From assembly GCA_964535575.1 (NCBI GenBank), contig CAZHTC010000001.1, positions 620,001 to 684,000 of the forward strand: a stretch of DNA of 64,000 nucleotides, given 5' to 3'. This DNA is from JAGPCK01 sp964535575 (GTDB lineage Bacteria; Bacteroidota; Bacteroidia; UKL13-3). Shown here in pieces: positions 30,001-38,700 of this stretch. Each line of letters begins with the position of its first letter. Position 1 is the stretch's first letter. A model generated the notes under the pieces. That model worked only from the letters and a program-made list of their open reading frames with translations, was not told the DNA's origin and did not search any database. A program made the translations under genes and the position numbers.

Positions 30001-31844
30001 TGGTCGCCTCCGGTGGAGAGATTCGGTGCAGTGGTATAAAAAGTTAGAAGGCCATCTTCCCAAGTGGTATCATTTGTTCCGGTGCTCATTATAAACCGCA
30101 CTACGGTGCCTGCCGGTACATCGTTTAATGATGTTAATGTTGGCAGCGAATAGGTGCCCTCGTTGGTGGTAAGTGTATTATCAGCCAAAACTCCGTTATC
30201 TGTTACTTTCAGATTTCGTAAGTCAAGACGTTTTAGCGTAATAAATTCGGCATTATCATAAATACCTGTTGAACTTGTTGCTTCAATTTGAGTAAATGCC
30301 AAATCACCGCTGGCCGGGTTTAATATTCCATCATTATCTTTAATGGTAAAATTAAAAACCGAATCAACCGTAATTACAGAGGCAGCCCCGCCACTTACAT
30401 TGCGCAAACTAAACTGTAATGTTTCGTCCCATTCGTCTGAAGCATCATTGGTTATTCCAAAAGAAACCGTTTGTGCAGCGGTTGAGTTGCCGGGGAATTT
30501 TAAGTTAACTGTATTGAATGTAGTAGCCAGGTCAACCCCGTTGGTTGCATCGCCCCCACTCAATACCAGGTTCACAAAAGTAGTATCGGTGCTGAGTGTG
30601 CCCGGATTTAAAACCGAAACACTGATGGTGTTTGAAACTGCGCCCTCTGTGGCCGAACCAAATTTATTGGTAAAATAAACCTGTGTACGTGGTTGGGTGG
30701 CATTGGCGGCAAGCGCACTTGAATACGTGTTGGTATTGTTTGCGGTGTCAACAATAAGCACCATCGTATAATACGAAACCCCTGCAGCCAGTCCGCTTAT
30801 CAGTACTGAGTCGCCATCTCCTTTGTACACACATTTAGCTTCGGCATCATTTACCCACGTTGAACCAGAACCGGTAAAATTGCTGTCGGCAGTAATGCCA
30901 GACAAAGCTCCGGAGGCAGTACCAGCCGTAATGGAACTGGTATCTTTCATATACACCAGCACCGTTTGGTTGGAGGCATTGTAGGTACCCGGTTTGGTCC
31001 AGCGCACCCGTGCGGTTGTAAAATTAAGCGGACTGATGGAAGTAGACGAAACCGGAGAAGGACCTCCGCCCACGCCTGAAATATCAGACCAGGTTGTTCC
31101 AACACGAATACCATCAATAGACGAACCTGGAGTTCCTCCACTTTGCCTCACAGCAATCCGGGCTATGTCGGCCAGGTCGGTTGACGCACCTACCTGCGGA
31201 CAAACCGCATCGGGGGTTGGGGCAGATGCACCGGCAATGGAAGGGTTTACCCAAAGAAAAGAGGTGTCATTGGCGGTGCCTGTGGCAAATGTATAGCCCA
31301 ATACAACCAAATAAGTAGTACCGGGAGAATAGGTGGCATTTGACCAGACAACCACTGTAGAACCAGTAGAGGTAGTTCTGATACCCATATTAAATGCATT
31401 GCCGGTTGCCGCCTTACGAAAAGTAAGCCTGGCACCATAGTTTGTAGTACTGCTGGAAGGAAGAAAAGCCACCATATAATCACCCGCTGTGGTATTGTCA
31501 AGCAAGCGACTGGTGTCGTCAACATTAAGCAGAAAGGAAGTATACACTGTTCCCGATGTTTGGGTGGTAAACTGCCTGTACGCGTCTTCGGCACTGGAGC
31601 TGGTATCATAAGTAACCAGTTTATTACCAATTCCTGAAGATGGATAACCCGTGTAGGTAAGGCTTCCTGAATTTACTGTGAGTTGCACGGTGCCTCCAAT
31701 GAGTACCCAGTTTCCTCCGCTTACATTCGATCCGCCCCCATTGGAGGTTAGCTGACCGGTGCTGTAGGAAAAATTTTCGTTCAAAACCTGGGCATAGGTA
31801 TTTACCCCGATGAACAACATGATGATTGGTAGAATTTTCTTCAT
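27093..31844 (-). CDS. Large T9SS type A surface protein with Calx-beta and Fn3 domains
   Basis: 1,583 residues, signal peptide ending ..NTYAQ. By eye the order is: a lectin-like N-terminal domain (about 20-255), an Fn3-like domain (about 270-380), Calx-beta 1 (about 388-505), a lamin-tail-like domain (about 511-640), a second Fn3 (about 715-830), Calx-beta 2, 3 and 4 (starting about 835, 950 and 1063), an OB-fold-like domain (about 1180-1265), Calx-beta 5 (about 1385-1500) and a type A sorting domain (VVYPNPAKEVVSV.., 1510-1583). The Calx-beta units share the openings TVTEDSAT or TVAEGSGN and ends such as FTIKDND. Lamin-tail plus OB is a pairing also seen on secreted Bacteroidota nucleases and phosphatases, but there is no catalytic domain here. 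Likely structural or adhesive, surface-exposed through T9SS. Confidence 0.88.
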   Translation of the reverse strand: MKKILPIIMLFIGVNTYAQVLNENFSYSTGQLTSNGGGSNVSGGNWVLIGGTVQLTVNSGSLTYTGYPSSGIGNKLVTYDTSSSAEDAYRQFTTQTSGTVYTSFLLNVDDTSRLLDNTTAGDYMVAFLPSSSTTNYGARLTFRKAATGNAFNMGIRTTSTGSTVVVWSNATYSPGTTYLVVLGYTFATGTANDTSFLWVNPSIAGASAPTPDAVCPQVGASTDLADIARIAVRQSGGTPGSSIDGIRVGTTWSDISGVGGGPSPVSSTSISPLNFTTARVRWTKPGTYNASNQTVLVYMKDTSSITAGTASGALSGITADSNFTGSGSTWVNDAEAKCVYKGDGDSVLISGLAAGVSYYTMVLIVDTANNTNTYSSALAANATQPRTQVYFTNKFGSATEGAVSNTISVSVLNPGTLSTDTTFVNLVLSGGDATNGVDLATTFNTVNLKFPGNSTAAQTVSFGITNDASDEWDETLQFSLRNVSGGAASVITVDSVFNFTIKDNDGILNPASGDLAFTQIEATSSTGIYDNAEFITLKRLDLRNLKVTDNGVLADNTLTTNEGTYSLPTLTSLNDVPAGTVVRFIMSTGTNDTTWEDGLLTFYTTAPNLSTGGDQMIAYTGFNQFVAGINLANTGWTTGATSTTTSKAPGTLSDFHAGPKPNARFRGPVSGVASLLRDSMIAASNWDTSSTRFAIDFVAVNAQFNEPSNQSASLTLTNIALSSLNLNWAKATSTPQRYLVVAHTSSSISNPADSFTYRNVNNYTQADTVITSASAMSKGTGMVVYSGHDTSVTVSGLNNNTRYYFKVFSYNGNGVDANYNITNPTTADTSTLNPIVPVVKFAQLSKTVTEDSATVNIAVSISNPNSNPTSVTVVTKGGTATSGGTDYTLNTTTVTFPANSTATQNVTIAIANDALVETAETATFALRNATNSATIDADSVFTLTINDNDTAPVVMFTQVGKTVTEDSSTVILSVSIQYPSATPTSVTVVQKAGTATPGTDYIFNTQTVTFPGGSSAPQTVTFTVVNDAAFEIQEAVILALRNPTNQALIGVDSIMTVFINDNDNPQISFLTASETHAENEDTIRIPVKLKKYDSGSYTVTVAASPGTALLTSDYTLLTTSLTFTSATDTMKEVVVRLNRSQYFESTEFFTVRLSGPTNNALVTPIGVDTVYITNWLYPERLIGPMTSVDANGVVDSLNKWAIVGGVVYGINNRAAGVSFTIRDYSGGITVFNSTKNFGYTVNQGDSVKAYGQVIQFNGLVELSNLDTIILVGNTNTVAAPIQVNALTEFAENNLVYFPSVTLADTTQWPVAPFTGSGKNLYAYINGNPSDSFQIRIIGTSLLNGSPLPKQPFAIIGLGTQFDASNPFTSGYQLIPQFPSHIVPGDTLSFAAAGATVAEGSGNKTVTIKLKNPNFFPTSTAVVVTGGNAVAGVDYTYTTQVVTFAGGSNADQTVTVTIVDDALFEPTPDTIVLSLQNATNNAWIDPTAGTYTLVITDNDPNSIREQNALHVVVYPNPAKEVVSVKCDKNMETIDVMDMTGNIIITQQGTLAKNSELNTSALKAGIYLVRVQAEGAVLIKKVIIE

Positions 31845-31878
31845 ATGTATTGTTTTGTTTTATTCTGAATTAAGCCCT

Positions 31879-31886
31879 CAAAGGTA
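31879..31886 (-). promoter_or_regulatory. -7 element for the Calx-beta surface protein
   Basis: On the minus strand this reads TACCTTTG, an exact TAnnTTTG, 34 nt upstream of the ATG at 31844. The -33 element is not obvious. Confidence 0.55.
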
Positions 31887-31982
31887 ACAGCTCAAAACCA
31901 CAGGAGTTTTAAGGAACTGTTAAAAAACGCACAAAGGTAAAATTGTTCCTGCAACCTTTGCGTAGTTGTGGAAAACAAAGAA

Positions 31983-34853
31983 TTAAAACTGAAGGGTGAA
32001 TCCAATCATAAAATGCCTTTGCTGTAAATACCTCGAGGGGTCGTTGGGTGGAGTGCCCGATGAACGCGGGTCGCGGGGGTCGTTGTACCGGGGGTCTCTC
32101 CACTCGGTAGGTACATCATCTCCTGCCTGATACGCACGGCCTGTTACCGGATTTATGATAGAGGAATTTTTGTTGTTGAGGATATTGGTAATTTCTATAG
32201 TCCAGGCCATTTTAACTTTGTTGATGGTGTACCATTTTCTGAAATTCACATCGAGCCAAAACCAGTTTTTGCCGATTTTACTCCATTTTTTTGCCGGGTC
32301 ATTATCCAGTACCCAAATCGGTCTTCCCGTAAAGGGCTCATATCCTTCCAGTTTATACGGGGTATACCTGCGGCCGGCACGCCACACATTTTCCAAGTAA
32401 AACGAGCAGTGGTTTAACCATTTTTGTCCGAATAAACCATCTTTTGAATCTAACTTAAAAAGTGCATTGCCTTTAATATCAAAACGGGTATCCCAGGGCA
32501 TATAAAATTCACGAGTGTCCTCGGCAGCTCCCGTATTCAGCAACTCCTTGAGTGTTTCGGAGGCCGATGCACTTTGTCCGGTAGCTACCATATACGTGGC
32601 CGATGCCTGACCGATAAACCATTTTTTAATCCGGTGCATATAACTCAGCTCAACTCCTCTTTTACGCGAGTAGTCCGAATTAATGGCCATGGTGCGCTGC
32701 ACTTCTCTTCCGGTAATATCTTTTACTAGAATTGGGACACGCAAAATAAAATCGTAGTTATCTATCCAGAAGGCCGAAAAACTGATAGCGTCATTTGCAG
32801 TTATTTGAGAACGGTAACCCAGTTCGTATGAAATGGCTACTTCCGGATTAAGGTTGGGATTACCCAGCACCGATGCAGTTGACCTGTCGGTATACAACGG
32901 ATTTAAACCGGCATATACAAATGACGGATGGGGCATTTTAGTAGTATGGCCATAATTAAAAAACAGCATCTGGTTTTCCTTAATGGGAAAACTGGCCGAA
33001 AGCCTAGGTAAAAATCTGAATTTATGCCGTATTCCAAACACATTAACCGTACTGCTTTTGTACTCCTGTCTTATTTCATCCCGAATAGGTGAACGCGGGT
33101 CATTAACGGCTTCATCTACAAATCTGCCCGGAGCCCAGTATTCAAACCGGCCGCCTACATTAGCAACCAAACCCCTGTATTTAATCTGATCGGTAACAAA
33201 CACGGCTCCTTTATGCGGTTTTACTTTCCACAAATCGCTGTAATCTCCCAGTCTGAATGATTGTGAATACGTTCCATCCGGTAGAGGAATGGGTGCTCCC
33301 ACCCACGGACGTTTAATGTCTATCCATTGCATATCCTGCTGCACATGTTCTATACCGAATACCAGTTTATTAAAAGTGTTCCGTGAATAAAGAGTTCCGG
33401 TAACGTTCAGCGTGTATTCTTCTACATAATGGTCGTGCCACAGGGTAGCGATTCCTCCGTTATTATAAAAACCCGATGGCGCATTTACAAAAACGGAACT
33501 GTCACCAGGATTAAACGGAACCACCGGAAACGTAACAATAGAGTTGGGGTCGAATTCTGAACTTACATTTTCGGGTCTCCAGGAACGACCATTGGCATCG
33601 GTACGTTGTTTCACAAAAAAACGAGATAACTTGGCTTTGTATGAAAACCGTTTGTTTACATATTGGGTATAGGTAAAACTCATCAAATGCCCGCTATTGG
33701 TGTAGGTATTGGCATTGTCCATTTGCTGGCTGAACAAAAAAGGATAACCCGGCAAATACGGAACATCGTTTCCGGTAATGCGCAGATTGTTCATATCCTG
33801 ATTTACCGATATGGTTCGGATATACGAAAATGATAACCGTTTTGACTCATTTAATTCGTAATTCAGGTTGAGGGTTGACGACCATCGGTTATCCTGAAAA
33901 GGGGCAAAAAATTCAGGATTTTTGAAAATAGAAGAATGCAGCTGATTGGCCGGATTTTTATAATAATCATCAGTTAAATACACCCGGCCGGTGTAATAAT
34001 ACCTGAGTTTATTTTTTAACTTTTTGCCCAATAGCGGACCTCCGGCACCCACTTCAAAAACATGGGTATTGAAAGATGATTTCCACTGGCTGTTAAATCC
34101 AAGGTTATCGGTTTTATACAAAAACGAAAACTCTTGTTTATCTCCTCCTGTTCGGGTACGGGCATTAATAACTCCCGAAGTGGCATTTCCAAATTCAGCT
34201 CCTATTCCTCCGGTAAAGACATCAATGGTGGCGAGTGAATTGCTTCCCAAATCGAGTCCGAAACCAGTTCCTGAAAGTGGATCCTGCACCGAAACGCCAT
34301 CCACATAAAATCCGGTTTCATATGTTCGGCCTCCTCTTATATTTACCCCCGATGGGGTATTAACTACTCCTGGTTGCGAGTTGATAATTTGCTGTAATTG
34401 CCTCACCGGTGCCGATTCAATTTGTTCCTGCTGTATGGTACTTCCGCTTTGCGGTTTTTCTATATCAATAATAGGGCGTTCGCCTATAACAACCACATTC
34501 TGGTCGAGCATGATGGAAGAAGCTCCCATTTGTATGTTTAGTGTGGTGGTTTCTCCGGCTTTTACCTTCACAGCCGTGACTACTATTTTTTCAAAGCCGA
34601 TAAAACTAAACTCAATGGTGTATTCTCCTGCCGGAACATTTTTAAGCACATACTTTCCATTTAGGTCAGTTTGCACCATAAGCTTGGTTCCCTTAATCAC
34701 CACGTTTACTGCCGGAATTTCTGATTTGTCTTTTTTATCGGTAACCACCCCGGTTACTGTTCCGCTTTTATCCTGCGCCAAAGCAGAAAAAAAGGCCCAT
34801 TGAAGTGAGGCAAATACAAGAATAAAAATTGTTCGGGAAGGGGTAAAAATCAC
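31983..34853 (-). CDS. TonB-dependent outer-membrane receptor
   Basis: 956 residues. A signal peptide (..FFSALAQ) precedes a CarboxypepD_reg-like domain (about 30-115, GTVTGVVTDKKDKSEIPAVN..LKNVPAGEYTIEF). A plug domain follows (about 130-235, IRGGRTYETGFYVDGVSVQD), then a long beta-barrel ending in the aromatic F (..MIGFTLQF). It should import a siderophore, vitamin or glycan using TonB energy. No SusD-like partner is adjacent, so a polysaccharide-utilisation role is not supported. The start codon is GTG, only 4 nt downstream of a TATTTTAG -7-like box (34858-34865, minus strand), so the transcript may be leaderless. Substrate unknown. Confidence 0.92.
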   Translation of the reverse strand: MIFTPSRTIFILVFASLQWAFFSALAQDKSGTVTGVVTDKKDKSEIPAVNVVIKGTKLMVQTDLNGKYVLKNVPAGEYTIEFSFIGFEKIVVTAVKVKAGETTTLNIQMGASSIMLDQNVVVIGERPIIDIEKPQSGSTIQQEQIESAPVRQLQQIINSQPGVVNTPSGVNIRGGRTYETGFYVDGVSVQDPLSGTGFGLDLGSNSLATIDVFTGGIGAEFGNATSGVINARTRTGGDKQEFSFLYKTDNLGFNSQWKSSFNTHVFEVGAGGPLLGKKLKNKLRYYYTGRVYLTDDYYKNPANQLHSSIFKNPEFFAPFQDNRWSSTLNLNYELNESKRLSFSYIRTISVNQDMNNLRITGNDVPYLPGYPFLFSQQMDNANTYTNSGHLMSFTYTQYVNKRFSYKAKLSRFFVKQRTDANGRSWRPENVSSEFDPNSIVTFPVVPFNPGDSSVFVNAPSGFYNNGGIATLWHDHYVEEYTLNVTGTLYSRNTFNKLVFGIEHVQQDMQWIDIKRPWVGAPIPLPDGTYSQSFRLGDYSDLWKVKPHKGAVFVTDQIKYRGLVANVGGRFEYWAPGRFVDEAVNDPRSPIRDEIRQEYKSSTVNVFGIRHKFRFLPRLSASFPIKENQMLFFNYGHTTKMPHPSFVYAGLNPLYTDRSTASVLGNPNLNPEVAISYELGYRSQITANDAISFSAFWIDNYDFILRVPILVKDITGREVQRTMAINSDYSRKRGVELSYMHRIKKWFIGQASATYMVATGQSASASETLKELLNTGAAEDTREFYMPWDTRFDIKGNALFKLDSKDGLFGQKWLNHCSFYLENVWRAGRRYTPYKLEGYEPFTGRPIWVLDNDPAKKWSKIGKNWFWLDVNFRKWYTINKVKMAWTIEITNILNNKNSSIINPVTGRAYQAGDDVPTEWRDPRYNDPRDPRSSGTPPNDPSRYLQQRHFMIGFTLQF

Positions 34854-34908
34854 GGGGCTAAAATACAGCCTGCATTCCTGATTTTAAATTTAATTTTTTC
34901 TTAAATTT

Positions 34909-35589
34909 TCACAAAGCAGCGGCAATCGTGGCTACACTTACCTTACATAAATTATCGCGATTAAGAACATTAACACATGCCTCAAGGGTAGAGCCCGTAG
35001 TTACCACATCATCAACCAGCAATACATGTTTTCCTGCAATTTTATCAGGCTCATGCACCGCAAAAACCTCTTTGGTATTGAGGTAACGGGCAAACCTGCT
35101 TTTTTTTGTTTGGGTTTCGGTAGCGGTTTCCCTCAGCAAACTTACCGTATTCACTTCTCGCCCTAAGCCGGCAGCTAAACCACTGGCAAACAATTCGCTT
35201 TGATTATACCCTCTTAGTTTTTCCTTATTTTTATGCAACGGTACTGGCATTATCACGTCTATAGGAGCAAAGCAGCTTTGTTGCTCTAATTGAAAAGCAT
35301 AAAGCTGCCCCAGACGTTCTCCAATTTCAGGGCAATTATTATACTTAAGCTGATGCAGTAACTGTTGTACCCGTCCTCCTTTGCGGAAATGCAAAAAGGC
35401 GGCTGCGAAAAGAACATTTGTCCGGCCCCAGAATAATTTGTAAACCGGATTATCGGGGCTGGTATGGTAACCCGTGTGTGGCAAATGATAATGACAATGG
35501 GTACAAATAACCTGTTCGTTTTTTAGCAAAGGTTTACCACAGGCTTTGCAAAGGGATGGATAAAACAGGTTTAGAAAATCAGATAGCAT
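34909..35589 (-). CDS. comF: ComF family phosphoribosyltransferase-like protein
   Basis: 226 residues. An N-terminal zinc-ribbon-like motif (CKACGKPLL..CTHCHYHLP, residues about 14-39) is followed by the double-zinc-ribbon/PRTase layout typical of ComF. The PRPP-binding loop VLLVDDVVTTGSTLEAC lies near residues 188-205. ComF proteins are associated with DNA uptake and recombination in competent bacteria, though in many non-competent species the role is unclear. It is divergent from the type B cargo gene at 35715. Confidence 0.92.
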   Translation of the reverse strand: MLSDFLNLFYPSLCKACGKPLLKNEQVICTHCHYHLPHTGYHTSPDNPVYKLFWGRTNVLFAAAFLHFRKGGRVQQLLHQLKYNNCPEIGERLGQLYAFQLEQQSCFAPIDVIMPVPLHKNKEKLRGYNQSELFASGLAAGLGREVNTVSLLRETATETQTKKSRFARYLNTKEVFAVHEPDKIAGKHVLLVDDVVTTGSTLEACVNVLNRDNLCKVSVATIAAAL

Positions 35590-35666
35590 AAAAGGTAATT
35601 TGGTCTTCTGTACCCAAAATAAGTAAATAAAACCCTGATTTAAAAACTTACTTCAACAAAAATTAA

Positions 35667-35694
35667 TTGTTATTGAAATAAAGTGCTAACTTGT
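35667..35694 (+). promoter_or_regulatory. Probable promoter of the type B cargo gene
   Basis: TTG at 35667-35669 and TAACTTGT at 35687-35694, 17 nt apart, roughly matching the Bacteroidota consensus. The in-frame TTG at 35691 falls inside this element, favouring the ATG at 35715. Confidence 0.35.
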
Positions 35695-35714
35695 ACAATC
35701 ATTTGCAGCCGCGC

Positions 35715-38700
35715 ATGAGAAAGGTTTATATACTCTTTCTGGTTTTGTTGAATTTTTTGTGGTCAAATCCATTAAAGGCTACGCATATTGCCGGAAGTGA
35801 TATGGAATTTCAGTGTCTGGGCAATGACAGTTTCAGAATTACTTTTCGCATTTACAGAGATTGCTCTCCGGGAAATGCTGCATTAGGAAGTTCCATCCCG
35901 GTAAGTTTTTCTCCTGTATCATGTAGCCTGTCGCAGGTAACAACCAATTTCAACCGCACCTCTGTTACACCCATTCGTTTTAAATGCAATGGACGGGAGT
36001 GGGCAAGCATTTGCGAAGGAGGAACCTTTCCTTTTGGAATTGAAGAGCATGTATATACCCAAACCGTTTACCTGAAACAGCTTTTTCCAACAATTGACTC
36101 TAATTGCTGCCTCATAAAAGTGGGGTGGACAAGTTGCTGCCGGAACGGGGCCATCACCAATCTGGTTAACCCGCTTACACAGGGATTCACCAACGAAGGA
36201 GTAATAAACCGTTGCATTACTCCCTGCAACAGCTCTCCGCAATTCACCAATAAACCCATAGTGGCCATTTGTGCCGGACAACCCTATTGCTATAATATGG
36301 GTGTGGTAGATACCATTGATTTTGACTCGCTGTCGTTTGATTTTGCTGACCCTCTTGGAACCGGTGGCGTGCCGGTACCTTTTGCAAACGGGTTCAGTAA
36401 AAATCAGCCGTTAAACTATTTAGGATTCGGTTTCCCCAATCTGCCTTTTCCAAGCGGAATGCATTTAGACCCTCAAAGCGGTGATTTATGTTTCACTCCT
36501 ATGGGACAGCAACAACCTGTTTTGGCAATTAAAATAACCGAATGGAGAAAGATAAACGGGCAGTATGTGAAAATTGGAGAAACCCGAAGAGATGCCCAGT
36601 TTTATACATGGCAATGCCCTCCAAATAATCCTCCCGAAATTGAAGTGAACGGAAACAAATTTGGCAACTGGAAGTTTGAGGTTTGTGCCGGCAATTCGTT
36701 GTGTTTATCCATTATTGCACGAGATAAGGACAGTATTCCTCCTGCTATAGATACTACTACCCTTTCCTGGAACAGAGGTATCCCGGGAGCTACATTTACC
36801 AATGTAAATACGCATCAAAAACTAATTCGAGAAGATGAAGCTGTTTTTTGCTGGACTCCCACCGACAATCAGGTGAGTTCGCTCCCGTATTATTTTACCA
36901 CCACTGCCGAGGATATGGCTTGCCCTGCCGCTACCCGTACCAAAGCTGTTGCCATTTTAGTAAGACCCAGGCCACTGGGCACCCATCGTGTTTATCGAAT
37001 CAACTGCTCTAATTACGCGATGCAAATGCAGCTAACCAACGGGCAAAATGTTGACAGTTCCCGGGTATCATATCAATGGGAGGTTTCCGCTTTTAATACG
37101 GGCGTGTTTTCCCTTCTGAACGCCAAAGTTTATGTAGGGAAAACAGCTGAACATACTTTTACCAGCGAAGGCACTTATGTAATAAGAGCAACCATGGCTA
37201 CACCCCAGTGCTCCACTTATTATTATGATACCGTTTATGTTGATCCTCCCCTTAAAGCCATAGCCCCGGCCGATACGTTTGTGTGTAAAGGTGCTTCCAT
37301 TACTCTGGCCGGACAAGCCTTAAACGGAGTACAGCCCTACGTGTTCTTATGGGAAAACTACAGCACAAACAAAAACCTGCAAATAACTCCTGATACCTCT
37401 ATTAAACATATACTCATTGTTACCGATTCTGCCGGATGTAAAAGCTTGGATACGGTTGAAGTAAGTGTAAAACCATTACCTGTAATTAACCTTGGCCCGG
37501 ATAAACGATTTTGTACGAGTGACAGCGTTCGGTTTGAAACAGGAAACAATAACGGAAACGGACTGATTGCATGCCTGTGGCAAATACAGGGAAAAAGCGA
37601 CAACAAGTGGTTCACCTATGCAAAAGATTCAGGGCAACTTATTGTAACGGTAACCGACAGCTTTTTCTGTAAGCAATCAGATACTGTAAACCTTTATGTA
37701 AATCATCCGCTCAAACCACAATTGGGGGCCGATGATTCCCTGTGTGTTTTTGATACCATTACACTCAAATCCGGTTTCCCGCATCAAACATATGAATGGA
37801 CAAAATCGGGAAGCACATCGGTTATTTCCACCTCGCCTGCATTAACCGTTGTTCCTACGGCAGATGGAATGGTTACCTATATTCTTAAAACAGAAGAAAC
37901 ATACATGCAGGTTACCTGTCCGCAATCCGACACCATAAACATAGTAGCCCTGCCACTGCCTGCAATCAGTTTTGCAAACGATTTGATTAAAAACTGCATT
38001 TCCGGAAGTTGGATAGATTTTGATTTTAAAACCAACCCAAAACCTGCCGGAGGAGTATGGCTGTTTAATGACACGCTTCTTAACCGCTGCATAAACACCA
38101 ACACTTCTTCTGAAAATTACGGAAGGGCTTTCGACTCTTGTATAGGAGCCGTGGAAAATGAAAAAATAACCTATTACTACAAGGATAAATTTGGATGTAA
38201 AAACCACAAGTCGGCTAAGCTAACCCTGCTGCCCGGCCCCGTAGTTTTTGCGGGCCCCGACAGTTCTTTTTGCAACAACAGTAATCCTGTTTCCATCAGT
38301 CCTTTTCCCAATACGGGTGTTGGTACTTCATGGAGCCTCCTTCCGTCCGATTCTATTCTTTGCGATAACTGCTTAGAGTCGGTGGTAAGAAAGCATACAT
38401 TTTATCCTGCCAAAGCCAAACCCGGATTCATTCATATGATATATCGGGCGGTGGCTCAAAACGGATGCAGCAATACAGATACTTTACTTTATTGGGTTAA
38501 ACCAATTCCTGAAGTAAATGCGGGATATATGCAACCCATGTGCGAAAACCTGCCTCCGGTGCAACTAAACACGCTTACAGGAATCACGCCTACCTCGGGC
38601 ACATGGAGCGGACCGGGCATTGACCAAACAAATCAAACCTTTTCGCCCAAAGGAAGTAATGTAGTAAAGTATCCGGCCTTCAACATACTTCGATATTCAT

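Noticed and set aside
34381..34803. Plus-strand open frame of 140 codons
   Set aside because: It lies entirely inside the well-supported TonB-dependent receptor gene on the minus strand; its translation has no recognisable domain or signal.
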